Assembly (NCBI GenBank): GCA_030704615.1
Contig: CM060733.1
Location: forward strand, 13,578,001 to 13,642,000
Reading direction: 5' to 3'
Source: Takakia lepidozioides
Lineage: Eukaryota; Streptophyta; Takakiopsida; Takakiales; Takakiaceae
Length of the DNA stretch: 64,000 bases
In this document: positions 37,101-48,600 of the stretch, one piece after another
Layout of the letters: each line of letters begins with the position of its first letter
Numbering within the stretch: position 1 is the first letter of the stretch
The notes under the pieces: generated by a model
Seen by the model: only the letters and a program-made list of their open reading frames with translations
The model's database searches: none
What the model was told of the DNA's origin: nothing
Made by a program: the position numbers and the translations under genes

Positions 37101-38735
37101 GCTGTGCTTGTTCCACAGGCTACGATGTACCTGCACATTTGTCGCAAATCAGTCAGCCGTGTCAGGTGGATAGCTTTTGAGACAGTTTTCTAATTTGAAT
37201 GTGGTTCTACAGAGTTTAGAATTCAGGAGAAGATGTTACAGAGATACAGATGGTCAGTTGAGAGGTTTGAAGGGCAGGGCCCCTTTCTTACGAGGGCTGG
37301 ACATGTTTTCTGTCGTGTTTACAGGTGATGGCAAGTGGTTTAACCCCCAGTACAGCAACTAACTTCACCTGTGATGGTCAGTGGCTATACCCTTGGGACT
37401 ATGGACCACTATGAAAAGAGAATGTGCTTGCTGTAGGTTTGTGGGCACAGATGTTCAACCAGGATTTGGGAGAGCAGAAGTAGTGGAAGAAATCTGTGGA
37501 AGGACAGCAAGTGTAGTGGAGAATGGGGCCGGTACTATCACTGAAGGCACAGGGACACTAACTGGCACTAGAGAGGGAGAGAGAAGGTGCTGATTGACTA
37601 CTCCCTGCAAGCATTGGCTGTTAGTCCCGAAGGATGGCAACCCTCCCAGGGTCAGTTGTGGGGTTTCTACCCATCAGGGCATGGAGAGTAGCCTGAAAAA
37701 AAATTAATGTCACACAAAGCAACTTACAATTCAACCAACTAGAGGGCTTTGAGTGTTTATGACAGTGTTGTATATATATATATTGTGCTGTGAAATTGCC
37801 CAGCATGACACATGACCATGATGAGAGGAAGGAAAAGGATAATTGGAGGCCCAGAGTGGAAAGTTGAGTGAGTCATGGATGTGGAATGGAATGCAGCTGC
37901 AAGGAGGGATCCAGTGGGCCTGCGGGACCACCCCGAATGCGACTTCGTGCGAGGCCCTGCCTTTGGCATGGTTCAGGTTGGACCCCCTGAACTCTCAGTC
38001 GTTGATTTGCATAAGGCACTGCTTTACCCTAAACATGACGAAACAGACAAGTGGGAACAGGAGACGTATGTCAGAAAAATCAGGTTCTCAAAGAAAGTGC
38101 TAGGAAATGGCTCTTGAAAGACTCTATTTCTGGGCGGCTATTCACTATATCAACATCATATCTTGATCTAAGAGAGAAAACTTGGATATGTGCCAAAATA
38201 CGTTGTCTCGCTGAGGAATGGGTGATGACCACCCACCCTCGATGTGGGTGTATGTGTAAATATGATCCAGTGAGTGGGCCGTGTTATGGTCCGTGCAATT
38301 TGGGGATGGGGTCTCTTACAGGGAATCCTAATATTAGTATACTCTTCTAGTATGCTGTCATCAAGGGGTTCCTCAAGTAGTGCTGGAAGAAATCAAGTGG
38401 GAGCTGTTTTTTGTTCCCATCATCTATAATCACACATCTTGTATGAGCCTCTATCTGGAATCACCTGCACTCAATATGATGCAAATCTGTCACATCACCC
38501 TATTCTACTCTCCTCCCATCCCCCTCCCCTCCCTTTCCTGCTGTTTCAAACCAAGGGATTCTGTTGCTACACTAACTAATGTACACATTTTTGTCCGGAC
38601 ATCGGTGTGTTGCAGGTTGAGTGGGATCAGTTGGACCCAGTTGTGAGATTGCAAATCAGAGATGGAAATAATGCGGCCGTGATGCTTGAATCCAACATCA
38701 CTTTGAGCACCTGCCAAGCTGTGAGCGGGTGGTAA
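26318..38735 (+). CDS. Membrane-anchored PhoD-like metallophosphatase
   Basis: Fifteen exons: 26318-26464, 26817-27049, 27930-28048, 28366-28427, 28969-29087, 29729-29846, 30422-30570, 30959-31032, 35287-35456, 35606-35716, 36023-36181, 36833-36904, 37325-37376, 37897-37976, 38616-38735. They total 1785 nt (594 aa), all in phase. A basic cytosolic tail of about 50 residues is followed by one membrane span (about 54-76, LMLVGVTSLVSTIISIITLL), so this is probably a type II membrane protein with an exposed catalytic domain. PhoD-type metal-binding blocks are KIAFGSS, WVGDMAYMDEP (near 127), GTYDDHDYSWDNGN (218-231), LLDERYNRD (282-290) and VVVLTGDFHYSDI (474-486). PhoD enzymes are phosphodiesterases/monoesterases using Ca or Fe; the plant substrate is not known to me. 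Cysteine pairs between 130 and 170 suggest disulfides. Intron 8 holds a 4.1-kb LINE, and other introns hold repeat fragments. Its start is the first ATG in frame. Confidence 0.92.
29335..29605 (+). mobile_element. LINE 3' tail units in phosphatase intron 5
   Basis: Two tandem copies of the LINE tail unit, with 'aaactgggtgcggg' and 'atggccacaaggctat' followed by 'gagtacattct', sit here beside a CT-rich tract. They match 34905-35200. The orientation is the same as the host gene. No coding part of the LINE remains. Confidence 0.7.
30100..30260 (+). repeat. Short intronic repeat, copy 1
   Basis: The segment with 'tagtcccaaaggga', 'accttccca' and 'acccatcaggg', followed by 'ggaagcccagagg', has a clear relative at 37617-37870 in another intron of the same gene. 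Pieces of its right end also appear near 28600 and 18580. It is probably a degenerate SINE-like or LINE-tail family; no coding part is seen. Confidence 0.45.
31080..35215 (+). mobile_element. LINE (APE-type non-LTR retrotransposon) in phosphatase intron 8
   Basis: From about 31380 the element encodes an apurinic-type endonuclease (LATFNFSG, AGQETWE, LLGDFNARVG, SIVDYIIMD, GTSDHFLVW), then reverse transcriptase (NYRGITLLNAVGK, CVFFLDVKKAYDTVW, GCTLSPLLFNVFINQLL, catalytic FADD near 33640), and a C-terminal region with CPLCGQSEDSIHFLMHC. The frame is broken by a shift near 31600, a TAA at 33236-33238, a shift just after it and another near 33820, so it is inactive. The 3' end after the stop at 34976 is a tail unit followed by a CT run (34983-35004) and further diverged tail units. 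It sits in sense orientation in an intron, 71 bases before exon 9. No first ORF or target duplication was identified. Confidence 0.9.
37617..37870 (+). repeat. Short intronic repeat, copy 2
   Basis: This is the partner of 30100-30260. It shares the 'gttagtccc.aagga', 'ccctcccag', 'ttctacccatcaggg' and 'ggaggcccagagtgg' blocks, and lies 27 bases before exon 14 of the phosphatase gene. Confidence 0.45.
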
Positions 38736-39609
38736 AAATGTATTCTAGAGATCCTATCCATTCATTGAAATCTTCACCAGTTGTCTTTGTGGTAGGTCAT
38801 TCTTTCCTCTGTTCCCGTGAATCCTGAACACCATGGGACAGGTCCCCACCACTAACCCACTTACCAAGGTTCACAGATGTTTTATTCTGTGGACCGAGTT
38901 AATGAATAAACTATGATAACCAAAATTGTCTACAATTGGGGTACAAACATCCCAACTTCATCAATGAAAGAGTTCATAACCTTTTTAGCAAATGCTGCTT
39001 TTGATGTGTACGTCCATATTCCAACCTATCACCTGCCACGACCTGCTTCTGGCAGGCACTGACAGAATGTAAACATCAAAATATACTTAATATCTACTGG
39101 AGGTGAGAACTTCAAATCAGTCTTGAAGCATCATAGGTGCAGTGTGCTTAAAGGCATCAGATTAGATCCCCATCAATTGGGTACTGGGCCCGAGTCATTG
39201 TGGAAAGGAGCTAAACAACTGAGGATAGAGGTAATCTGGTCAAAATGGCAATTGTGGGTAGATTTTTGTCACGTGATCTACCAACGGTTCTGACTGAATG
39301 CAAGCGATTACAAGGTCCTATAGTTAGGATGAAGATATCAACATATTATTGCTGTTATCAGTGGTGACACTGAAGACAATGGTAGCTATAAAGAAATCAG
39401 CTCCTCTAATTTTCTGATATGAGTTGCTGAAGAGAAGCAGGTTGGCATCTCTCAACTCTTGAGTATCATCGTGATTCGTCAAATGTGCACCTTACCGACC
39501 GAACTGATACTCTTGTGACAGTTGTAACTAAGGGCACTCTGGAAGACACTGGTAGTAGCTACTCCAGGTTTGCAGCTCAGGCCATCACTTGAGAGTAGGG
39601 CAAGCATCG
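38736..39609. other. Downstream of the phosphatase gene, no gene seen
   Basis: This presumably starts with the 3' UTR of the phosphatase gene; 'aatgaataaac' near 38900 is a possible poly(A) signal context. I found no coding or RNA gene. Confidence 0.5.
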
Positions 39610-39735
39610 TTTTGCCTTTAAGTGCGGTTGGCCATAAGGGGTGATGTCCAACATGCACTTAGGTGGTTTTGAACCCACGACCACATGTAAGGCAGCCTTG
39701 TGCCTAACCACTTCGCAAGCCATCACAATGATGAA
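39610..39735 (-). repeat. tRNA-derived SINE
   Basis: Read on the minus strand, 'gcgaagtggttaggcac' resembles the A box of a Ser/Leu-type tRNA. About 30 bases further, 'gtgggttcaaaaccac' is a B box inside a T-arm-like hairpin. These are the two internal RNA polymerase III promoter boxes. Acceptor-stem pairing is not convincing, so this is a SINE head rather than a working tRNA gene. The body would extend to about 39600. Confidence 0.6.
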
Positions 39736-40009
39736 GTAGAGGAGAGAACACACCATCACAGCTTGAATAGTGATGTGCTTGTATGGTGCTACAAATTGCT
39801 TCTATGGTGCAAATTAAGTGGTCTCTAACTAACTTTCCCTGAACGAAAAAAGTGTGAAGGCCTTGAACTTAAAGTCATTGAAAGGACCTAATGACAGGCC
39901 ATATGGAGTATTTCGTTTCTTTCTTCAAAATGAATCAAATTGCTTTCTCATTTGTACCGGCTTGTCTTTTTTTTTAGGATTGAATCGGTTCAATGTGGTT
40001 ATCCAAGCA

Positions 40010-40250
40010 GGTGCGCACTAGTGTTGTTATGGTACATAGGGTTTCCTTGGGTATCAACCAGTGTTGGTCTGGTATCAGGTTTTTTACATACCAGACTGGT
40101 CCTGGGACCAGCCCAATCACAAAACTTTCACACCGGTCTGGTCTATATAATGGTGGATGTATTTTTTTCCAGATACTGGTATGAGTATGAGTATCATGAT
40201 CACAATACCAGCTGGTATGGGTATCAATTCTGGTATCATTCAAAAGCCAT
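40010..40250. repeat. Diverged relative of the hAT-like repeat
   Basis: 'gtgttggtctggtatcagg' and 'ataccagactggtcctgg' resemble the start of the repeat at 3027-3080, and several 'ctggtat' words follow. No ends or duplications are visible. Confidence 0.35.
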
Positions 40251-41799
40251 TTGACTTACAAGTTTAAACAAATACAATAAACATGAAGTAAATATAAGTA
40301 AGTACATGTATAATGTGGGAGATATGCCATATGGAATTTCAAGTACTTTTGGTCGTCGGAAATTCGTGAAAAATACCAAAGTGGGCTTTCAACGATATTA
40401 TGATTGGAGCCTTGACAAGAGATATATCAATAATGATTGGATATATTACTACTCAATAAATTCATCGCAAGGTTATTACAAAGGGCAAATCTTGTGTGCA
40501 ACTCTCCTTTAACCCCTAACGGACAAGGGCCAATTTTTGCCAAGACCTCAAAAACTGGACCCTGGCCCTCTAAAACATTTATATCTTGAGATTTACTAAG
40601 GCCCTGTAAAACTAACCGTTGGAATATACTCTCAACTACCCCACCTACGACCACAAAAATCCCTGTCTAAATCCAACCAGCAGATCCAAAGAATATAATG
40701 TCTAAAGTGGTGCAAAAAGAAAACAAACATGAGGTAAATAGGGAAAAAAAAGTGATTTTTCTATCGAATTTCCCATCTGCAAACTGGTCTGACATGACAC
40801 TCTCCAGAATCTGGTGCCCTGTCATATAAGACACCTTCCCTGCAAATTTCATCTTTTTCTGACATAATCTCAGGTGGGCTGCTTTGTATGCTAAAAATGG
40901 GGGGTCAAATTTGGGGTTTTCCTTGGGGCAGGCAAAATTGTTTGTTAAACTTTTGAGCCGTTCATTTGGCAATCACTCCGGTGGGAATGTTGTGGGTGGG
41001 TATGGCTTTTCCCCAAAAACATTTCGAGCCAATCTGAGTCTCCTACTAGGTCTTTTTACCCCCTGCCCATGAGACTTGCAATTGCACCTATGTGGGCCTA
41101 TAATTTTTGGCCAGTAGCCCTCTCTTGTGGAGGGTTTTAGGGGGTGCCTCATTCTACCCGTCCCTAAATTGATTAGGCCTCCACCCCTCCCAAGGCATGT
41201 CCACCCCCCCCCCCAACCAGGTTCGGGCCACCCCTATGCGGGCATGGCTGGAGGTACGCAACGCGGCCCTGTGCCTGTCCGCTTGCGCTGCCTCCCTCGC
41301 ACACAACATTGCATCAATGCGATAATAAAAAATGTCAAAGAAGCATCTTCAGGCAGCTCTCGAGCTGCGCATCAATTGAGTCTCCTCCAGCGCTCTCCTC
41401 CCCCCCCCCCCTCCACAACAATAGGTTTGACACCAAACCACGCTCGGAGCTACCATCGCCATTGATTCCAGCTTGGGGATTAGGCATGGATCCGAGGCAG
41501 GTCGGCTGCGGGTGCCATTTAGGGGGGTAAGTGGCGCAATAAAGGGTGTTGGGAGACGCGCCACCCTGCCATGGGGGGGGGGGTGGATGGAATTTCACCC
41601 TAACCTGACCCTGGTTGCCACGTCATCCTCAGGGCAGGTTAGATGGTGGAAAATGGCCTCAAAATCACAAGTGTGGCGGACTCTACGCTCTCCACGTGGC
41701 AATTGCCTGGACATATGATCAATTAGGCAATGCCACGTCATACCTAACTTGATTTCCAATCGAATGAGCCTGCGTGCGCCCACGTCAGGCTTAACCTCA
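40251..41799. other. Repeat-like intergenic DNA, no gene seen
   Basis: The region contains C-runs (41201-41214, 41400-41412), a G-run (41573-41583) and 'ggtcaaatttggggttttcc'-type sequence, but no open frame with a recognisable family. It is probably old transposon DNA. Confidence 0.4.
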
Positions 41800-42272
41800 G
41801 GGATAACCAGCCTGTTTTCTAAACCCAACCGACCCAATTTGGGTCGTTTTGACGCTTAGGGTTAACAACCTCGATGCTAATTAGTGTGGCTCATCTGCTT
41901 GGTAGGTCAACTGCTGTTGCTAGGATCTAGTTTTCTTGATCCCTTCCTGGTCACCTTTCTCACTCTATGCTCTGGTCTAGTTGCACCGCTCAATTTCTAC
42001 TTCTTAAGTATGTCTTCAACCTTGTTACCTTGTTATATCTCTTCTGGTCGGTAGCTCTGCTGCTGTGCTTTGGATCTGGTCTTTTTGATCCCATACTCGT
42101 TCTCCCTTCCTCTGAACTATGGTCTTGAAGCTGTGGCTTCCGATATCAGTCTTTATGGCACTTCTTTGGAGGTTATTTTTTCTTCTTGTACCCGGGCCTG
42201 GCCGAGTTTTGTTTAATATGATATTCAAGGGCCTATGTCCCATCTTATTATAAATAAATAAATAAATAAATT
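41800..42272 (+). mobile_element. 3' end of a LINE with TAAA tail
   Basis: A non-coding stretch ends in 'gggcctatgtccc' followed by 'attataaataaataaataaa' and then unrelated sequence. A (TAAA)n terminus directly after a T/C-rich 3' UTR is typical of non-LTR elements. The 5' border is a guess. Confidence 0.4.
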
Positions 42273-42470
42273 CATGGACAAAAAAAATTGGCTTTTTCAA
42301 TATATGATTGTATATATAGAAGTATTAATATAAACTTCTAACTCTTTCACCAAATTCCAATCTTTGAATCACATTACATTGTTGCTCATTTGGTTCATGT
42401 TTACGATATTTTTTAAACATTAGTTCATTCATGTACCACACATTCTTTGTAACTAAACAAACAACCACCC

Positions 42471-42715
42471 GTCGGTAGCTTAGTTGGATAGAGCACTAGG
42501 TGCCACCTAGGGGATTCTGGGTTCAAATCTTGCTACCTTGTCGGGTGTGGTATAATCTTCTTCCCCTTCCCTTGGGCGGTGTCCCTAGAGCCTTGTGCTT
42601 GGCGCCTCATGGCGAGGTTACTATGAAAGAGGTTATTTTCTCCTCTCACTATAATTAAGGGGCCTGATTGTGAGCGGTCGCTCCAAGGTATTTCCCTTTA
42701 TAAAAAGTTTTAAAA
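42471..42715 (+). repeat. tRNA-derived SINE
   Basis: 'gtcggtagcttagttggata' followed by 'gagcac' matches the A-box region of an Arg/Met-type tRNA. 'ctgggttcaaatcttgctacc' (here about 42520-42540) matches the B box and acceptor end. A tRNA-unrelated body follows, and the element ends in a T/A-rich tail near 42700. The spacing of the boxes is right for RNA polymerase III. The CCA-proximal stem only partly pairs, so it is a SINE rather than a tRNA gene. Confidence 0.7.
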
Positions 42716-42928
42716 AAACACAAAAAAACCAGTAGTAACAAGCCTCAAACGATAATTGGCTCTCTTGCTTTGCTTTGGCACAACATAAGAGGAAGGTAAG
42801 ACTAGGGAGCATGACTCAGCACAACACACCAAACAGCGCCTTGACACGGTGTAAGGTCCTTTGACCACATTTTCTCCATTGACTTGCATGTCTCTGCAAA
42901 GTCTCGTTCTACAAGAGAGCCAACAAAA

Positions 42929-43168
42929 CATCCAACTTCATTTTAGTATATTCTTCGCACGTTGGCCTGGACATAGGAGAGGCACTTGGATCAAACACTG
43001 ACAAGATCCAGTTGACAATTTTCCACCAAAAATCCAACTTCATTTTAGTATATTGAGTTCAATTCTTCACACATTGGCCTCGACATAGGAGAGGCACTTG
43101 GATACATAATGGATTGCACTTGGACTTAGGTGACACTGCACTTGGGCCAACTGCACAGGCTACCCTAG
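42929..43168 (-). repeat. Single inverted unit of the 58.6-kb tandem repeat
   Basis: On the minus strand 43168-43057 reads 'agggtagcctgtgcagttgg', then 'cccaagtgcag', 'taagtccaagtgcaat' and 'tatgtatccaagtgcctctc', the same order as units of the array at 58640-59560. To its left, a stretch with 'ccaacttcattttagtatat' and the unit's end is duplicated (42929-42985 and 43020-43100). Confidence 0.65.
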
Positions 43169-43199
43169 TGTGAATAATGTAATACCAGAAAAACACCAT

Positions 43200-44252
43200 G
43201 GCCATCTCTTAAGTGGATCATTTCAAAGGCGATCGTAGCCCTTCTAGATCCGGCTCTATGGCTTGGACACTTTGGAGAGGTTGGCTGCACATTCGTGGCC
43301 ATCTCATGAGCCTTCGGTCCCTTGCTTCCTCTGACGAAACTTGTCGTCAACCCCTATTTGGTAACCTAAACATTGACTCTGAATGTTTAGCCAAGCTGTC
43401 CCCTAAATGGGCTGGTTGGGAAGGTTCGGGCATCACTTGTGTTTCCCACATCTAGGAAGATGGTCAGTTTCTTTTTGCCAAGCATGTTGCTGAGTATGTG
43501 GGTAGGAGAAGAATGGTGTGCAGCTGGCCCCTCATCTCCTCTAAAGTTTTTTGCACCCTAGGCCCCTCCCTTGTGGCTGGCCCTTCATTCGGCAGCCTCC
43601 TAGCTCCCCCTGTCATGCAGCTCTCTTGCTCACATAGTATAATGGTTGCAGGTTTTGGGTTTCATGCAGATAACTTGGGCTACCTTTCTTACTAGGGATC
43701 CGGATGGATTCATCTCCAAATGGTTATAATTTTTTTTGACATTCGTGTCATTAATCTCTCCGACAGTAGCTGTAACCCTCCCCCTCCTACTTCCGGAGGA
43801 GAAATTTAGTGGCTTGCCCACTCCACCTTCCTTTGGTTCCTTCGTGCCCCTATTGCAAGGCTACAATTGGACCCCGGCGAATGGAGCTGGATGGATCCCA
43901 AACACAACCCATTTTTCGTCTATTCTATTACGTTGGGTTATTCATTACTGAGGCCCCCGCCTACATACCCAGTTGTGGAACAAGAAATGGTGCTTGGACT
44001 TGGCCCACACAATCTGGTTGGCCCTTTGGAAGTAGGTCTAACACAAAGAAGGAGCGGCTAAAGTATGTGTGTTTCTATGGAAATTGGTTAACTGCATTTT
44101 GCCTAATTTTGCCTCCTCACACACGTCAAGTAGGGATCCCCGCCTCACTTTCTCTCGTTCTGTACCAGAATCCATTGAGCATTGCCTCATTCTTTGCCCC
44201 CTTTCTAGGGCGGTGTGGAGCCTTGTCTTCGCTTTTTATGATCACTGACCCA
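43200..44252 (+). pseudogene. Degenerate L1-type LINE C-terminus
   Basis: In a frame near 44165-44245 the plus strand encodes ESIEHCLILCPLSRAVWS, the signature of the zinc-binding region (zf-RVT) at the end of plant L1-type LINE polyproteins. Upstream, several overlapping short frames (43213-43455, 43498-43695, 43736-43951, 43809-44267) look like shifted pieces of the same protein. It is clearly non-functional. Confidence 0.45.
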
Positions 44253-44604
44253 TATCTTGTCCTTTAGACATCTTGCACTGATATAATTGGTGTTGTAAAT
44301 GATAAATGTCCTCAGTGGACTTCTGCTCATGGATAAGAATCAAAAGTGACCAAATTTGAGCTGAGGTTCTGGAATTCAACAATTGGACGAGAAGCTTGTC
44401 ATTGATCGTCTGCGTCAAAACACTTTTGGCTTGCATATCTTTGCGGTGCCAAGCAACTGAGTTGGCTGCTTCTGCTAACGGTTCAAGACCTGTGACAATA
44501 TCCATGAAGTCTCGACCGGACAGGACTGATTCCATTTGATACTTCCATATCTGAAAGCTGTGGCCATTGAACTTTTTGACATTACAAAAATCTTTGCTAT
44601 CCAT
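44242..44604 (-). pseudogene. Copia gag N-terminal fragment
   Basis: A 120-residue open frame carries the plant copia gag start: KFNGHSFQIWKYQMESVL, then a helix-rich stretch ending in QMYQ-like LYQCKMSKGQDM. It differs from the gag of the element at 45253-50338, so it comes from another copia lineage. Nothing of pol follows. Its end overlaps the LINE remnant on the other strand. Confidence 0.7.
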
Positions 44605-45247
44605 GTCTGCTATTGCAAAACAAAAAGAAAGAAAACATGTGTCGCTCTGACTAAACTGACTACAAGCAATGAACGAACAAACTCTCAGCAGACTCTTTGT
44701 TTGCAGCGGATGACCAGCATGAAGATAAGGCCCATAACCTATTGATTTTCACTATTCAACCAACACTGTTATACTACACAATCATATCTGATCAGACATG
44801 CAATCACCATTCAATGCTCTCAGATCCACTCTCATCTTATTTTCTGCATACCAATACCCACAGAGAACCATCACACAGTAACTTATATATCACAATACTT
44901 TTGGCGGGCAATTGTCTAGTTCAAATCTCAATGTTCCCAAGAACTAGTTAGCAGTTCCCAATACTCAATAAGATAGCCGTACTAGTGTCTCTTGTCAGGA
45001 AGGGGGCCCTTAACTCAATAAATGCCACTTAAAGTGCAATGCCAATAATTCCTCACAGACCTGCAAACTTGTCAAGATACCTACTTTGGCAAGTGCCAAC
45101 TACCAACTGTGGACCATGCTGTGAGGCACAATAATATTCCAAGACTGCCACTGGTTGAAGAAAGTTTGTACAGAGAAAACTTGGCAAGAGAAGTCTCTTT
45201 GAATTCCTCTCTTTCTATATTGAAAGTACCATTACTCTTTCTATGTA
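44605..45247. other. Short intergenic stretch, no gene seen
   Basis: This AT-rich sequence runs up to the target duplication of the copia element. No open frame with a recognisable family was found. It may be the leader or LTR side of the copia fragment at 44242-44604, but I see no TG..CA-bounded repeat. Confidence 0.4.
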
Positions 45248-45252
45248 CATTA

Positions 45253-45520
45253 TGTAGAATGAGCAGTGTACCAACTGCATGAGGATCGAAGGCTAGAAAT
45301 CGTTGCATAGTGAACCTGAGGCCCTTATATCATGGACACATGAGCTGTAGAAAGTAATTGCAGAAGTAATTAACTACCAACTAATGAAGTCTATCCTACC
45401 TACTATGGTGGTGGATTAACTGCTAACCAACTGGCATATCTACTGCTACCCGCGAGAATATAGTGAAGACCGAGGACTGAATAATCAATGGTACACTAAA
45501 ATTGCATTACTAATTTAACA
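45253..45520 (-). repeat. Copia 3' LTR
   Basis: This 268-bp repeat lacks an 8-base 'attaaacc' present in its partner at 50063-50338. Otherwise the two differ at two positions. Confidence 0.95.
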
Positions 45521-45530
45521 CCTCCCCTCA
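45521..45530 (-). other. Polypurine tract of the copia element
   Basis: TGAGGGGAGG on the element strand directly abuts the 3' LTR and would prime plus-strand synthesis. Confidence 0.8.
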
Positions 45531-45609
45531 GTCCTCAGCCACCGTGATAGCTCCTTCGAAGATGTCAAGAATATGAAGAGCAGGAAGAGCAACAGCTATG
45601 GCTGGTTGA

Positions 45610-48600
45610 TCATCCCCAGCTTGCATGCCTTAAACTGCACATACCAAGCTCATCCCTGAATTTCTCGAGTTTGATTCGGCCTAGTGGCTTGGTGAAAATG
45701 TGAGCTATTTGTTCACCAGTGGGTACATGAATCAAATCGATTTCCTTGCTCTCAACTTTTTCATGTATGAAATGGTGGTGTACCTCTATGTGTTTCGTCC
45801 TGGCATGAAACACGGGATTCTTGGCTATCTTTGCGCTACTCTGATTATCGCACAAAATCAGTCTTGGCCCTTCTTCCAATGTTCCTAGCTCCTCCAACAA
45901 TCTTCTCAACCAAGTAGCTTCTTTAGCAGCCTTAGTAAGAGCCCGATATTCTGCTTCAGTGGATGATAAGGCTACTGTGGATTGTTTTTTTGAGCACCAG
46001 GTAATAGCACTATCTCCGATGCAAAACACATATCCACTAGTTGAGTGACGCTGCTCATGGTCACCAGCCCAGTCAACGTCTGAGAATCCATTCAAATTGT
46101 TGCTTGAGCCCTTTCGATACAAAATTCCAAAGTCCAGGGTTCCTCATATGTATCTAAGGATGTGTTTCACGGCTTCAAGATGAGGCTCTTGGGGAATTGC
46201 CATGAACCTGCTAACTGTACCAACGGAGAAAACCAGATCTGGTCTGGTGTTAGTGTAGTAAATCAGCTTGCCCACCATCCTACGATACAACACCGAATCA
46301 GCTTGGGGTGCCTGCATATCCGTAGTCAGCTTGAGTCCTTCAATCATTGGGACACTGTGTGGATTGCAGTCCCACATCCCGAATTCTTTCAACATATGGA
46401 TGGCGTATTGGCGTTGGCACATGAAAATCCCCGCGCATGGACATAAGCAAGTTCTGCTACGAGATACAAAGTTGCTAAACCAAGATCAGTCATTTGGTAT
46501 TCCTTCAAGAGTTGTTCCCTGAGCCATGCAATTTTTTCCACATGACTGCCTGTGAGTAGAAGATCGTGCACGTAGAGAATGAGAATTGTGATTTTCTCGT
46601 CACTCTTTAAGTAATACAAATTATAATCAGCATTACTCTTGTTCATGCCTTGGGACTTCAGATAGGCGTCAATTTTGGAATACCATGCCCTAGGGGCTTG
46701 CTTGAGCCCATAAAGAGCCTTAAGCAATCGACATATCTTTGTCTCGTTTCCAGGCGCAACATATCCTTGAGGTTGGACCATATATACCTCCTCTTGAAGA
46801 TTGCCATTGAGAAAAACAGTCTTCACATCCATATGGTAAATGGGCCAACCTTTATGACCTGCAATTGCAATAACAGCCCGGATGGTCCCCCATTTCACAA
46901 CTGGAGCGAAAATCTCATAAAAATCAAGGCCCTCTGTATGCTCAAATCCTCTAGCAACAAGGCGGGCTTTGAGTTTACCAATAGAACCATCAGCTTTCCG
47001 CTTTACCTTGTATATCCATTTGGCCGTTATCGGGAAAATACCAGGGGGTGGATCAACTAGTTCCCATGTATGGTTTTTGTCAATCGAAGCCATTTCTTTG
47101 ATTCATGGCAGTCTGCCAACCTGGAGTTGAAGTTGCTTCCTCAAAGGTCGTCGGCTCGACAATAGGGGATTCCACAAGATGAATGTAATCTTGGAGACGA
47201 GTTGGTTTCCGACGCTCTCGAGTGGGCCGAGAAGATTGAATAGGTTCATGGACAATAAAAGCCTCCTCTTGTGGTTCATGTGGGTGAACCGGCGTTGTGG
47301 GCAACCATTGCTCTGCGACAGTCGGATGAATTGGCAGATCCACCTGTAAGTCAATAGCTGGTGGAGATTGGGCTGCATCTTGGTCCTCGTTTGATGTAGT
47401 AATCGTCTCTTGAGCCGTCTCTCAAATGAGACTACCAGGGGTCAAACTAGATCCATCTGATGGGGGAAGAGCAGTTGCTTGAAGAGGATTATCTACCACA
47501 AATTGAACATCCCGGTTAATGAATACTTTGAGCGTTGAGGGATTATAAAGGCGATAGCCCCTTGTGACACTATCATAACCTACAAGGATGCACTCTATGG
47601 ATTTGGGATCGAGCTTATCCCTATGACATTTGTCAACATGCACAAAGGATTTGCTACCAAAGACACGCAAGTTTGATAGATCAGGTTTGATACCTGAGAA
47701 TTTTTGGTAGGGTGTAGTGCCTGAGTTGTCGCGTGTGGGAGAGCGATTCAGTAGATATGCCGCTGCGTTAATTGCTTCCGTCCAAGGATATTTGGGAAGC
47801 GAATTTTCGTGCAGTAAGCTCCGAGCTTGTTTCATAAGGGTTCGGTTTTTCCGCTCTGAAATTACATTTTGCTGTGGGGTATATGATTGTGTCAGTTGTC
47901 GTTGAATCCCTTCCCATTTGTAGAAATTAATAAACTCTTCGGAAAGAAATTCGCCACCCCTGTCTGTTCTAAGGCATTTAATTGATTTTTCTGTTGCCTT
48001 TTCAATCATCGCCTTAAACTCCTTGAAACAATTGAATGCTTCTCCCTTTCGCTTGAGAAAATATACCCACGTAAATCTACTGTAATCGTCCGTCACTGCC
48101 ATGAAGTACTTGGACCCGGATAGTGATGGCACGGGTAAAGGTCCACACAGATCTATATGAACCAATTCCAAAATGGCTTTGGCTCTATGTTCACTGGAGC
48201 GGGGAAATCTTTCTCGATGCTGCTTACCAAGCATACAGACCTTGCATGGCTCATAAATGAGTGGGAGCTTTGGCATCCCCAAGACTTTGCCACTGTTGCT
48301 CAGATAATGGAGACGGCGATAATTAAGATATCCAAGCCTCCTATGCCACAGTCGAATAATCTCGTCAGATTCCATGCAGCTATTGACCTCAAATGAAGTT
48401 TGATCATATGACTTTAGGTTGTACAATCCAGTAGATTTAATTCGTTCTCCGTGAAGAACTACTCTGTGAGGTCTTTCTTTCTCTACAAACAAGCATTTCC
48501 TGGCATCAAAGATTCCAAGATGTCATTTATCAGCCAAAACACCAACAGATAACCAATTCCTCGTCATGCCAGGGACGTACAAAACGTTAGTAATGCGCTT

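Noticed and set aside
41127-41598. Proline-rich frames on both strands near 41.1-41.6 kb
   Set aside because: They arise from C/G runs, with no conserved domain and no splice partners.
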